Assembly: GCA_031963415.1 (NCBI GenBank)
Contig: JASSUI010000003.1
Location: 1 to 37,136 of the forward strand
DNA length: 37,136 bases
Source: JASSUD01 sp031963415
Lineage (GTDB): Bacteria; Pseudomonadota; Gammaproteobacteria; Burkholderiales; Burkholderiaceae
Reading direction: 5' to 3'
Shown here piece by piece: positions 18,302-26,562 of this stretch (position 1 is its first letter; each line of letters opens with the position of its first letter). The notes below the pieces were generated by a model. That model made no database searches. It saw nothing but the letters and a program-made list of their open reading frames with translations, and was not told where the DNA came from. Position numbers and translations under genes: made by a program.

Positions 18302-18333
18302 TCTGGAAGGGGCATCCACAAAGATCATACCAT
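18302..18333. repeat. 32-bp copy of capping-enzyme gene sequence in the 5' leader
   Basis: Matches 9959-9990 at 31 of 32 bases (mismatch at 18310). It ends within the ATG of the first Cys-rich peptide gene and is absent from the leader of its paralogue at 18744. It therefore looks like a templated insertion that now forms the immediate start context. Confidence 0.85.
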
Positions 18334-18667
18334 GAAATTATACGTTGCTATTACCGCTCTTGGAGTTTTGGCTCTTACGACTAGCGCAAAGTTGCGTTGT
18401 TGGAACAGACAAGAGGGTCAGTCGTATATGACCTACTGCGAAACGGACTATGGTATAGCCTCTGATGGCCAATGCACTGTCAGTGGATATAGGGCCGAAT
18501 GTTGGCAACAATCCCGGAAGAATGGCGAGGTGTTCCAGAAGGCCCTATGTTATTCCGAGGTATGGGGTAAAGGCAAAGGATCGGGTAAGAACGAGGTAGA
18601 CTGCTGCAAGACAGATGACGATTGCAAGGATAGCTGCAACGGTGTTATTTGTGGAGTCTCATGGTAA
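18332..18667 (+). CDS. Small secreted Cys-rich peptide, copy 1 (111 aa)
   Basis: The ATG at 18332 (taccATG) opens a signal peptide, MKLYVAITALGVLALTTSA. The mature part has CW...YCETDYGIASDGQC, ECWQQSRKNGEVFQKALC and the C-terminal module CCKTDDDCKDSCNGVICGVSW, with Cys spacing like a disulfide-rich, knottin-type fold. It is a tandem paralogue of the next gene, with which it shares GCWQQS/ECWQQS, GKGxGSG and the tail. The same tail module ends the large lectin protein at 35638-37136. The 5' leader ends in a 31-bp copy of capping-gene sequence. Secretion is clear. A toxin, effector or toxin-partner role is inference. Confidence 0.9.
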   Translation: MKLYVAITALGVLALTTSAKLRCWNRQEGQSYMTYCETDYGIASDGQCTVSGYRAECWQQSRKNGEVFQKALCYSEVWGKGKGSGKNEVDCCKTDDDCKDSCNGVICGVSW

Positions 18668-18684
18668 AAGATATTATGTAAGCC

Positions 18685-18692
18685 TTTTAAAA
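18685..18692. terminator. Palindromic T4A4 3'-end signal
   Basis: TTTTAAAACTTGG lies 17 bp after the stop at 18667. It is part of the second 34-bp duplicated block. Confidence 0.6.
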
Positions 18693-18718
18693 CTTGGAAT
18701 ATGGGCCATTCCGAGGTA
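18685..18718 (+). repeat. 34-bp duplicated upstream block, copy 2
   Basis: Identical to 18250-18283. With the paralogous genes it defines a tandem duplication with a unit of about 435 bp, in which each copy keeps a 3'-end motif, leader and coding region. Confidence 0.8.
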
Positions 18719-18743
18719 GAGACATATGGACATGATACAAATC

Positions 18744-19082
18744 ATGAGATTCCTTAGCATTGCTACCATTACGGCTGTTTGTGCCGCATTTGCTGTTGAT
18801 GCAAAGACGGATTGCATATATACGCAATCGGGCAATACCTATGACGGCCATTGTAGTACAGATTATGGTATAACCTCCCTCAGCTCTTGCGACATTAGTG
18901 GATCCAATGCTGGATGTTGGCAACAATCCTGGAAGAATGGCAAGATGTTCCAGAAGGCAATCTGTACATCCAAGGCATGGGGTAAAGGCGAAGGATCGGG
19001 CAGGAACGATAAGGACTGTTGCAAGACAGATGACGATTGCAAGGATAGCTGTAACAATGTCATCTGTGGGGTCTCTTGGTAG
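18744..19082 (+). CDS. Small secreted Cys-rich peptide, copy 2 (112 aa)
   Basis: Aligned with copy 1, the best start is the ATG at 18744, giving the signal peptide MRFLSIATITAVCAAFAVDA. In-frame ATGs at 18726 and 18732 would add a polar extension. The mature protein keeps the paralogue's Cys pattern: DCIYTQSG, HCSTDYGITSLSSCDISG, GCWQQSWKNGKMFQKAIC and CCKTDDDCKDSCNNVICGVSW. Divergence is concentrated in the first 60 residues while the C-terminal module is nearly unchanged, suggesting diversifying specificity over a conserved scaffold. It converges on the D5 helicase gene with one shared 3'-end motif. Confidence 0.88.
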   Translation: MRFLSIATITAVCAAFAVDAKTDCIYTQSGNTYDGHCSTDYGITSLSSCDISGSNAGCWQQSWKNGKMFQKAICTSKAWGKGEGSGRNDKDCCKTDDDCKDSCNNVICGVSW

Positions 19083-19093
19083 ATGGTACCTAG

Positions 19094-19103
19094 TTTTTAA
19101 AAA
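19094..19103. terminator. Shared bidirectional T5A5 3'-end signal
   Basis: This is the only motif in the 23-bp gap between convergent stops at 19082 (+) and 19106 (-). Confidence 0.72.
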
Positions 19104-19105
19104 CT

Positions 19106-21130
19106 TTAACCAGAGATCTCTACATGTACACCCAATACTATGTTGCCTTTGCCCTCTTCTCTGGTAATGGTGTATCCTCTCTGTATGAGCTCTTCCTTGA
19201 ACCTGTTGACGTCAACCATGCCAAAACCCATCTCTCTAGCCCAACGTCTGTACTCTGTGTACATGACATCAAGTGGAGTCTCAGCAGTGTCATCCCTTGC
19301 GAGACATCTGTTGGAGAAGGCCAAGCAGGAGTTGCTGTAGTCCATGTATTCCTTGGTCGCTTGCTTTACTGCGAGAGGGGCCTCCATGCCATCCAGATCC
19401 CGAATACGTTTGTACTCCTCAACCAAGATATGCAAGAAAACATCTGCGTAGTCGGAGATGTTCCTTGCAATACCCGTATCCATGAGATATGTGTGAGGGT
19501 TGTTCTTGGACAAAGTTGCATAGTCTTCTCTCGTGGCAAATGTACTGTTAAAAGGTATCACCACAAGTCTGTTACGGAATGCTATGTCTGCATTAGGTAT
19601 CTCCATGACGTTGTTGCATACGAGGACAAGTTTAAACTTTGGCGTGAAAGTCCTTGGACTCCTGAAAAGGGCTCTTGTTGTAATGGCATCACCGCCGCTG
19701 AGTTCCTTGACAATACCTATGCGGATAACTTCGTTGGGGTTAGGTTCCTGTAGGAACACCACAAGCTTACCCTCAAGTGCTGACAGTTGTGGTGTTGCGT
19801 TATCGGCATTTGTTCTTTTACCCGTGATCAAGGATGTAGCAGCAACGGTAACATAGTCTCCCAGAGCTTTGGATACCAACTTCTCAATCATGGACTTGCC
19901 GTTGTTGCCTTTGCCCCACCATATGTACACAAGTTTGTTCTTGTTGGTACCTTCGAGCATACTTGCGCAAGTCCTGATGAAGTACGTCAACAAACCCTCA
20001 TCGGGGAAGATTTTCCTGAGAATGTCCATCAGGGCTCTTTTCTTGTGCTTCCAACGATCTTTGCCTTGTATAAGGTTACATCCAGTAGTCATAGATATAT
20101 AATCGGCTGGGAGGGGGTCCCTGAGCACTCCTTTGGTTATGTCATAGATGCCGTTGCCCATGCCGATGAGATGAGCATTGCTGTTGAGCTTGGAGAGGAA
20201 TTTGTCATCACACAGCCTATATAGGAGATCTCTGATGACCCTCTCCCTCGACGAGACAGATCCGAGGTATCTTCTTATGTCTTCTAATCCAGATTTGCTC
20301 ATGTATACAGGGACAGCGCTAACAAGATCTCTCCAGATGGTTGCTGTGCTGATCTCTCCCCAGATGCCTTTCTCGTATTTCCACAAGGCCATTTCTCTAC
20401 CGTTGATAGGCACAGATACGTATTTAGACGCATAGCCATCATACAGGAGGGTTGTTATTTCCGCCTCTGCATAAGACGATGGATTACCTATTCCTATCAA
20501 CGAAGCTGCTCTTTCCATACATACACTGGATATATATATGTTGTAGTCTTCTTTGGATATCCCCATCATGACACTCTCCATCTCAAGTCTTGTGCATGAT
20601 ATCTCCTTGATGTCCTCATAGACAACTTCACCCACGAGAGATGCATGGTGGTTGATCATGCCCATGAGAATGTAGTCAGGGTGCTTTTGTGCAAATTCGC
20701 CGGCATGTTTCGCGATGAGATCGCCCACGCAAGATTGTGTATAAGAAGGGGTTTTTTCCATGATAAGTCCAACAACATCCTCCACCTTGAGATCTTCCAT
20801 CCAGTCCGCATCATGCTCCTCGTAAGGATCTTCCAGTTGCAAAAATCTCCTTATGGAAGTTCTAACATCTACTTTGGGCAATGTTCCCATGAGTACCATA
20901 TCTGTCATGTCGATGGAGCCTAGTTCATCGAGCTTATATGTTGTGGCCAATACTTCGAGGATACTCTTATCGAGCCTGTTGTGGATATATGGCAGGAGCA
21001 CCAAAACTTGTTCGCCATTGCCATATATCATACATGTCTTATCGGGCACGTTGAGATTGTCCAATGCATGTCCCACGTCACGGAAGATTCTCTCCGTGGT
21101 GGCAGTTGTACTTAATACTATAGGAACCAT
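19106..21130 (-). CDS. D5-like superfamily 3 helicase (674 aa)
   Basis: The C-terminal half carries superfamily 3 helicase motifs: Walker A WGKGNNGKS (405-413), Walker B LVVFLQEPN (456-464) and motif C FKLVLVCNN (about 498-506), with a downstream PFNSTF arginine-finger region. Residues of about 240-400 (KGIWGEI to FIRTCASMLEG) match the D5_N region. The N-terminus lacks the Asp-x-Asp catalytic pattern of the primase found fused to helicase in vaccinia D5 (785 aa). A separate primase is encoded at 31507-32373, so helicase and primase appear split into two proteins. Its role is replicative unwinding with the family B polymerase. The ATG is 21130. Confidence 0.93.
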   Translation of the reverse strand: MVPIVLSTTATTERIFRDVGHALDNLNVPDKTCMIYGNGEQVLVLLPYIHNRLDKSILEVLATTYKLDELGSIDMTDMVLMGTLPKVDVRTSIRRFLQLEDPYEEHDADWMEDLKVEDVVGLIMEKTPSYTQSCVGDLIAKHAGEFAQKHPDYILMGMINHHASLVGEVVYEDIKEISCTRLEMESVMMGISKEDYNIYISSVCMERAASLIGIGNPSSYAEAEITTLLYDGYASKYVSVPINGREMALWKYEKGIWGEISTATIWRDLVSAVPVYMSKSGLEDIRRYLGSVSSRERVIRDLLYRLCDDKFLSKLNSNAHLIGMGNGIYDITKGVLRDPLPADYISMTTGCNLIQGKDRWKHKKRALMDILRKIFPDEGLLTYFIRTCASMLEGTNKNKLVYIWWGKGNNGKSMIEKLVSKALGDYVTVAATSLITGKRTNADNATPQLSALEGKLVVFLQEPNPNEVIRIGIVKELSGGDAITTRALFRSPRTFTPKFKLVLVCNNVMEIPNADIAFRNRLVVIPFNSTFATREDYATLSKNNPHTYLMDTGIARNISDYADVFLHILVEEYKRIRDLDGMEAPLAVKQATKEYMDYSNSCLAFSNRCLARDDTAETPLDVMYTEYRRWAREMGFGMVDVNRFKEELIQRGYTITREEGKGNIVLGVHVEISG

Positions 21131-21319
21131 GTCGCGTATAGTTGGCCGGCTCCCCTGGGAACGCTGAAGATCTCTTCATCTTAGGGATTGCGGGAACCCT
21201 GATCTGGTAACAGAGATCCCGTCGCTAACCGCACCGATAAGATGTACCCAGATCCATGGCCCGATCAGCAGATATGGCTGATGTTCATGCACAATTGGCA
21301 GCTAGCCATATCGCAAGGA

Positions 21320-21526
21320 TTACGTCCAATCCACGTAGAGAACTCCACTGGGGATGATCATGGCTCTATCTGTCTGGACTACATAGAGTATGTCGGGCAA
21401 GATGCCGACAAGCTGTGCCCAGACGAAAATCCCAGTAATGGTCTCACCAGTGGTGATGTTCATGGCTGATACATCCCTGACCACAGATACATCCAAAGGT
21501 AATGTACCCAAGGATAACATATCCAA
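21320..21526 (-). CDS. Possible small protein (68 aa)
   Basis: This frame (MDMLSLGTLPLDVSVVRDVS, later TGETITGIFVWAQLVGILPD and MIIPSGVLYVDWT) shows the purine-first codon bias seen in clear genes here. The overlapping plus-strand frame at 21242-21469 (MYPDPWPDQQIW) shows it less. The alternating hydrophobic pattern suggests a small beta-rich domain. It starts just after the motif at 21528. No 3'-end motif lies between its stop and the D5 gene, which weakens the call. No family is recognised. The rest of 21131-21546 shows nothing I can assign. Confidence 0.4.
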   Translation of the reverse strand: MDMLSLGTLPLDVSVVRDVSAMNITTGETITGIFVWAQLVGILPDILYVVQTDRAMIIPSGVLYVDWT

Positions 21527-21527
21527 G

Positions 21528-21537
21528 TTTTTAAAAA
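21528..21537. terminator. Palindromic T5A5 3'-end signal
   Basis: It lies 9 bp beyond the stop of the minus-strand gene ending at 21547. On the minus strand it reads TTTTTAAAAACTTGG, the extended consensus. Confidence 0.68.
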
Positions 21538-21546
21538 CCAGACATG

Positions 21547-22272
21547 TTACTCCCTATCACGAAGAGGGAACAGGGATTGGTTCTTGACGTAGACCTGTGT
21601 GACAGACACAGAGATTCTGTACTCGCCATCATCCTCAGGCACAATGTACTGGAACGTGAGAGCAGGACGAACGATGCTTCTGCCAATGGTCATGACATCC
21701 ACCTGCTCTTCATCGTTGTATGCTGCCGTGTACACGTCACCGCCTCGACTCTCGATAAGCCTTGTAACGAGGGCATGTCCAGTAACATTGCTCTCATCAT
21801 CGACCAAGTCGTAAAGGCCCTTGATTTGCACGTTAACCTTGGACCCTCTCTCCTTCTCGAGCTTCTTCTTGACAGCATTCCTCACACGCATCAACGACTC
21901 GTAGAACTCCTTGTGGAACCTGTTGTCTTCATCCATGTAAATTTTCATGACATTCCTTCCCAACATGGTTTTGGCCCCGGTCTTGGGAACCACATAGCTG
22001 TCCTCTTCCACGCCATTGGTCCTGAAGTAGGCTTCCTCCTGTCTTGGTTGGGTGACGACAAGGGGCTTCTTGCCACTGTCGTATTTGTACAATATCTGTA
22101 CCCTCTTGACAGGTCCAGAGTCCACTTCGTCGCCAACATCCACCTTCTTCTCAACAAGGTCTGGAGATCTAATCCAGGAGATATCCCTGACATGCGGAAG
22201 ATCTCCTCTAGGCGGACTTTCCTGATGGCTGCTTCCAGATGTAGTTGCTGGGTCTTTCCGATATCTAACCAT
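21547..22272 (-). CDS. Possible ssDNA-binding protein (241 aa)
   Basis: The ATG is 22272. After a polar, low-complexity N-terminus of about 70 residues comes a helix (FYESLMRVRNAVKKKLEKER) and then alternating strand-like segments: VNVQIKGLYDLVDD, ALVTRLIESRGGDVYTAAYND, VDVMTIGRSIVRPALTFQYI and RISVSVTQVYVKNQ. That order, with a gly-x-x-ile-arg-pro strand and a final Q-V-x-V strand, recalls the OB-fold ssDNA-binding proteins of algal nucleocytoviruses. The match is by eye and weak. The position, divergent from RPB2 and near D5, would suit a replication protein. Otherwise it is a conserved-looking hypothetical protein. Confidence 0.75.
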   Translation of the reverse strand: MVRYRKDPATTSGSSHQESPPRGDLPHVRDISWIRSPDLVEKKVDVGDEVDSGPVKRVQILYKYDSGKKPLVVTQPRQEEAYFRTNGVEEDSYVVPKTGAKTMLGRNVMKIYMDEDNRFHKEFYESLMRVRNAVKKKLEKERGSKVNVQIKGLYDLVDDESNVTGHALVTRLIESRGGDVYTAAYNDEEQVDVMTIGRSIVRPALTFQYIVPEDDGEYRISVSVTQVYVKNQSLFPLRDRE

Positions 22273-22391
22273 GATGCATATACTAGGGCGGCGGGCCTCC
22301 TGGAAATCGTGATATGTATCTCAGTTTGAACAAATATCACGGTATATCAGGAGGCATCGGCCCATGCGAGTATATCGTGGTGCTCTCCATT

Positions 22392-25004
22392 ATGGACCTA
22401 TTCTACAAACATCACGGGTACATAGCAAATCTCAAGAAGATATACGAGGAACAAGTTGTAGAGTACCTCGTCAACGAGCATGGGTACAACATCGTTCCAC
22501 CTGATGAAGAAGACCTGGAGAAAGCCATGAAGGAGAAGACGTCGTATATGGCAAATGTCGGAGACGAATTCCAGATCCCGTGGATGACCGATGAAGGGTT
22601 CTTTGTCATCAACGGCATCGAGAAGGTGCCACTCATCCAGGAACTTAGGGCAAGGGAGATGGTGTTTGCATCCATGATTGGCGACAGCACGGCCGTCGTG
22701 CAGAGTAGATTCCCCGATGCAGGTTTCCCCATACGTTTGTATGTGTCTTCTTCCGAGATATATGTGGATGTATCTGCCTTTGTTAACCAGCTGGAGGAGT
22801 CCCTCGGCAAACAAGAGCCAACCATGATGAGAGGCAACAGGCTTTCCATGAAGGGTTATTTGCGTGTCTCTCTTGAGAAACTTCTTGGCATATATGGTGC
22901 AGATGTCAGAGATGTTGTTGCTATTGTAGATGATGTAACCGTTAGCACCTTTGTCATGTCTAGTCTCAAGGCATATGAGGGAGATACCATACAAGTCACC
23001 AAGGAGGTTCTTACTAGATGCCTGTTTGCGGCGGAACATGTCCCCGAGTCCGAGCTTGACAAGGTTGTCATCCACACGGTGTTGTACATGCTCTCTGTTG
23101 GTGTTTCTCTGTATCTTGGACAGACAAAGCCAACGGACAGAGACCATGTTGGCAACAAGTTGTACCGCTCATCAGGTGCCCTTATGGGTTCCATGGTCAA
23201 ACGCATTGCAGAGTCTCCCATGAACAAGACAAGGGTTGCTGATGAGGTGCTCATGAGTACCATGCGAACAGGAACCATGTCTGTGAGCGGAAGGATGTAT
23301 CCCAAGATGGTTATCCAATGTGGCCGGAGAAGTACATTCGACCTTGTATCTAGTGTCCGTAAGATCGTGACGCCCTGTGATGAGAACAGTGCCGGCAGAG
23401 AGATGAGACAACTGCATCCATCACAGGTGGGATATATTTGTCTGTCAGAGACCCCAGAAGGTAAGACCACTGGGTTGGTGAAACATCTGGCCATGACATG
23501 TGTCATAAGCCCAAAGGTCAAGGTTGGATCCATTACCAAGTATGTTATCAAGTGTACTTCCAAACCAGGTCCTTACAAGCTGCTGTTGGACGGCATGTGT
23601 TTCGGCACCACGAAGCATGACTTTTGGACGATCCGTGACCATATCAAGGAGAAACACAAGTATGCATCTGTAGCATGCATCGACAACGCCATCTTCATCC
23701 GGGCCTGGAGTGGAAGGCTCATGAGACCACTGTATGTGTTGGGTAAAACTCCCGAAGATCCAAAATCATGGAGACAGCTTGTCAGGGATCGTGCCGTCGA
23801 ATATGTAGATCCCATGGAGACAGACAGCTTGCGGGTTGCCATGTCGAGATCGGCATCGAACCCTTACACCCATGCTGAGATTCATCCAGCGTCTGTCTTT
23901 GGTCTCCCTGCTTCGTTGATCCCATTTGCCAACCATAACCAGACAGCACGTAATATCTTTGCGTCATCTATGGTCAAACAAGCCATGCAGCTGACACCCA
24001 ACCCAAGCATATACTACGAAGGCAAATATCTCCTTGAAGCACAGAGACCATTGGTAGGTACCGTTGGCGGAGAGCTCCTGGGTCTCAACGAGGCTCCCAA
24101 TGGCATAAACTTGGTAGTAGCCATCATGTCTTACACCGGTTACAACATGGAGGATGCTATCATCGTGAACAAGTCTGCTGTCCAGAGGGGCCTGTTTGCA
24201 ACTCGTGTTCGCAAAGGCCCTGTCGAGGAGGATCCCGAAGAGTACCCCAGGCAAGCATCCTTACCCGGTAAAGGTAGGGATGGCGATGAGTATAGACTCT
24301 TATCCATTGGCGATAAGATATCTTCCAGACATGCACAGAAAGGTGTCATCGGAAGGATGTTGCCACAGGAAGATATGCCTTTCCTGGATGATGGAACCGT
24401 GCCGGATATTATCTTCAACGCTCACGGCATCCCGAGTCGTATGACCATGGGACAGCTGCTAGAGGGGGTCATCGGCATCGCATGTGTCATGAAAGGAGAG
24501 TTTGCTGATGGCACTCCATGGAACCACGAAACGGATCTCGAGGAGATTACACGGGTGGAGAGAGATAACACAAGAAGCATATACAATGGATTCACAGGTG
24601 AGATGATAGAAACTCTGCATTGCTTGACGTTGGTATACTATATGCCTCTCAAGCACCAGTCGAAGGATAAGCTGTATGTGCGATGGATTGGTCCTACGGA
24701 TGTTTTTAGCAGGCAACCTGTGTCTGGCAAGAAACATGGCGGTGGTCTCAAGTTCGGTGAGATGGAGATGGATGCAACTATATCTCATGGAGCAAGCAAA
24801 GTTCTTATGGATACCATCGCACAGAGCGACAAGAGTATGGTGCCCGTTTGTACTATCTGTGGTGAGTTCCCCACATCCGGAAGGATATGCCAGAGATGCG
24901 GCAGCGAGGATTCATCCAAGGTTGAGGATATGCCATATTCTCTCAAGGTATTCGCAGATCTTGTCAAGTGTGCTAACATGTCCCTCTCCATCAAGGATCC
25001 TTGA
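22392..25004 (+). CDS. DNA-directed RNA polymerase subunit RPB2 (870 aa)
   Basis: Hallmark blocks are present: GYNMEDAIIVNKSAVQRGLF (canonical GYNMEDAIIINKSSVDRGLF), then GDKISSRHAQKGVIG, PDIIFNAHGIPSRMTMGQLL and a C-terminal zinc motif CTICGEFPTSGRICQRC. The ATG at 22392 (MDLFYKHHGYI) matches the N-terminus of RPB2 proteins better than the ATG at 22314 and leaves 119 bp for the divergent promoters. RPB2 is usually about 1,150-1,200 aa, so this is strongly reduced, chiefly in the lobe and N-terminal protrusion. It is the catalytic partner of the split RPB1 encoded at 32424-34430 and 28473-29486. Confidence 0.97.
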   Translation: MDLFYKHHGYIANLKKIYEEQVVEYLVNEHGYNIVPPDEEDLEKAMKEKTSYMANVGDEFQIPWMTDEGFFVINGIEKVPLIQELRAREMVFASMIGDSTAVVQSRFPDAGFPIRLYVSSSEIYVDVSAFVNQLEESLGKQEPTMMRGNRLSMKGYLRVSLEKLLGIYGADVRDVVAIVDDVTVSTFVMSSLKAYEGDTIQVTKEVLTRCLFAAEHVPESELDKVVIHTVLYMLSVGVSLYLGQTKPTDRDHVGNKLYRSSGALMGSMVKRIAESPMNKTRVADEVLMSTMRTGTMSVSGRMYPKMVIQCGRRSTFDLVSSVRKIVTPCDENSAGREMRQLHPSQVGYICLSETPEGKTTGLVKHLAMTCVISPKVKVGSITKYVIKCTSKPGPYKLLLDGMCFGTTKHDFWTIRDHIKEKHKYASVACIDNAIFIRAWSGRLMRPLYVLGKTPEDPKSWRQLVRDRAVEYVDPMETDSLRVAMSRSASNPYTHAEIHPASVFGLPASLIPFANHNQTARNIFASSMVKQAMQLTPNPSIYYEGKYLLEAQRPLVGTVGGELLGLNEAPNGINLVVAIMSYTGYNMEDAIIVNKSAVQRGLFATRVRKGPVEEDPEEYPRQASLPGKGRDGDEYRLLSIGDKISSRHAQKGVIGRMLPQEDMPFLDDGTVPDIIFNAHGIPSRMTMGQLLEGVIGIACVMKGEFADGTPWNHETDLEEITRVERDNTRSIYNGFTGEMIETLHCLTLVYYMPLKHQSKDKLYVRWIGPTDVFSRQPVSGKKHGGGLKFGEMEMDATISHGASKVLMDTIAQSDKSMVPVCTICGEFPTSGRICQRCGSEDSSKVEDMPYSLKVFADLVKCANMSLSIKDP

Positions 25005-25081
25005 CCAATGGTGCGGTTAAGGGAACTTATGTGGACACACATACCGTAGTTGTTTATGAGATCGTGAACTTTTCGGACGGG

Positions 25082-25091
25082 TTTTTAAAAA
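25082..25091. terminator. Shared bidirectional T5A5 3'-end signal
   Basis: TTTTTAAAAA between RPB2 (stop 25004, +) and the zinc-finger gene whose stop begins at 25092 (-). Confidence 0.7.
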
Positions 25092-25640
25092 TCATGGCTT
25101 ACCTGGTTTATAAGCGTATTTCTCATAGAGAGCTGACTTGGGGGAGCTCGTCTGTCGACCCTTAAGAGCTGGCGTTGTAAGCACGATGGTCTGATCAAGG
25201 GCTGACGTATGAGAACTGGTAGTGTCCTGTTTGTGGTCTGCCGACTTCTCATCGGAACTGTTATCGGATGATACATTGGGGATCCCTGGCTTACTGGTCT
25301 TTCCATTAAGATATCTTATCATGGCTTCTGCAGTCTTTGTATATACTTCCTGAGTCAAGGCAACTTCTTCTTGTAGTTTGCTTATCTCTTCCTGACATGT
25401 GGTATGATCAGCGATCTTAAGGCTCTTGACTTGCTTCTCTAGGCTTTCTATGCGGTCTTGCAAAACCTCGTTCTCTATGATGGATTGGTCGAGTTTCTGC
25501 TCGAGAGCCGTAACGGCGTTCCTGAGAGCGTCTCTACGTTTCTTCTGTGCTGCTTTCTTACACTCCTTACAACCCGCTTCCCGACCATAGAACTCGGAAG
25601 ACTTCTTGACTTCATGACAATGGATACATTTCTTGGGCAT
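25092..25640 (-). CDS. CX2CX15CX2C zinc-finger coiled-coil protein (182 aa)
   Basis: The ATG at 25640 places the finger at the extreme N-terminus (C5, C8, C24, C27: KKCIHCHEVKKSSEFYGREA then GCKECKKA). Residues of about 30-105 form a long Leu/Glu/Lys coiled coil (VTALEQKLDQSIIENEVLQD, then RIESLEKQVKSL). The C-terminus is Ser/Thr/Lys-rich and probably disordered. It is the longest-tailed member but one of the four-member finger family and lies head-to-head with another member at 25823, separated by 182 bp with no ORF. A dimeric nucleic-acid-binding or scaffolding role is inferred. Confidence 0.82.
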   Translation of the reverse strand: MPKKCIHCHEVKKSSEFYGREAGCKECKKAAQKKRRDALRNAVTALEQKLDQSIIENEVLQDRIESLEKQVKSLKIADHTTCQEEISKLQEEVALTQEVYTKTAEAMIRYLNGKTSKPGIPNVSSDNSSDEKSADHKQDTTSSHTSALDQTIVLTTPALKGRQTSSPKSALYEKYAYKPGKP

Positions 25641-25822
25641 GATGCAAGTCTTGAACCTAAAGTCAGGTATGTTATGGGGCTTTATCAAGCAGTGCAATCA
25701 ACACCACCACGGACATAATCGGAGTTTTTGTGTGTCACAGATGTCTCTAAACTTGGAAACATCGCATGTGAAGTGCCTAGGTATAGGCAGAAGTCCGAGG
25801 TAAAGCATGTTTCGACGATTCT

Positions 25823-26407
25823 ATGATGTCTAGAGTATGTAAGATATGTCGCCAAAAGGAGCCAAAGGTAAGCTTCCGTCGCACAGAAACCACATGTAAG
25901 ACCTGTAAGGTTCACAGACGAGAGGCTCAAGGATATACCAATGTCGCTAGTTCCTATCAAGAGGAATCGGATGAGAGTCGCGGCGACACAGACAGGTTAT
26001 CTCGTAAGGTATCACGACAAAAGGTACGAATAACAAGGCTTAAGGACAAACTTGTCAAGACACAGCATCAGCTGATCTCTACCCAACAAGAATTAGCGGA
26101 CTTGAGAGTATATGTGGATGATAGCCTTGTTGCTATCCGAGATAGTATTCCGGATAACACAGCAAGTGTAGCATATGTGGATGCAGGTCTCAACGGCATG
26201 GAGAGTAGCATTAGTGGTGTCTCTCAAGTGCTTGATGAACTAAGGGCTAGTATAGCGGAGACGAGGGCATTGGTAGACGATGCAGATATTAACCTTAGGG
26301 CATTACGCGAAAAGGCCATAAACATGCTGATGTTAGTGTACAACTATCTAATGGGTATCACGGATTTGGGACTGTTGGGAGAATACTTTCGAGCTGTGGA
26401 TCCTTGA
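25823..26407 (+). CDS. CX2CX15CX2C zinc-finger coiled-coil protein (194 aa)
   Basis: The finger has C6, C9, C25 and C28 (RVCKICRQKEPKVSFRRTET then TCKTCKVHRREA). It is followed by a basic linker and a long helical region (SRKVSRQKVRITRLKDKLVK and later QELADLRVYVDDSLVAIRDS) with heptad spacing, ending in acidic helices. Its pattern of LNGMESSISGVSQVLDELRA resembles a trimeric or dimeric coiled coil as in viral fibre or scaffold proteins. It is divergent from the paralogue ending at 25092, and the pair probably arose by inverted duplication followed by strong divergence. The start is 25823 or the adjacent ATG 25826. Confidence 0.82.
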   Translation: MMSRVCKICRQKEPKVSFRRTETTCKTCKVHRREAQGYTNVASSYQEESDESRGDTDRLSRKVSRQKVRITRLKDKLVKTQHQLISTQQELADLRVYVDDSLVAIRDSIPDNTASVAYVDAGLNGMESSISGVSQVLDELRASIAETRALVDDADINLRALREKAINMLMLVYNYLMGITDLGLLGEYFRAVDP

Positions 26408-26553
26408 GTATATCATGGAGTGTATGCGGACATGTTGTTGGGTGTTGTGCGTTTGCGTGGGCCGATGGCATCGACACCCAAGAAGCAATCCTAGGACACT
26501 GTCATACAAGTATTTCCAGGAATTTACGGTAGTATGGGTGGTCCTACCACAGG

Positions 26554-26562
26554 TTTTTAAAA
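26554..26562. terminator. Shared bidirectional T5A4 3'-end signal
   Basis: It lies between convergent genes and contains the minus-strand TAA stop of the FEN1-like gene (26557-26559). Confidence 0.7.

Noticed and set aside
21242..21469. Plus-strand 75-codon frame (MYPDPWPDQQIW) upstream of the D5-like gene
   Set aside because: It fits the rule that convergent genes share the motif at 21528, but codon bias favours the overlapping minus-strand frame at 21320-21526. Left undecided with low confidence.
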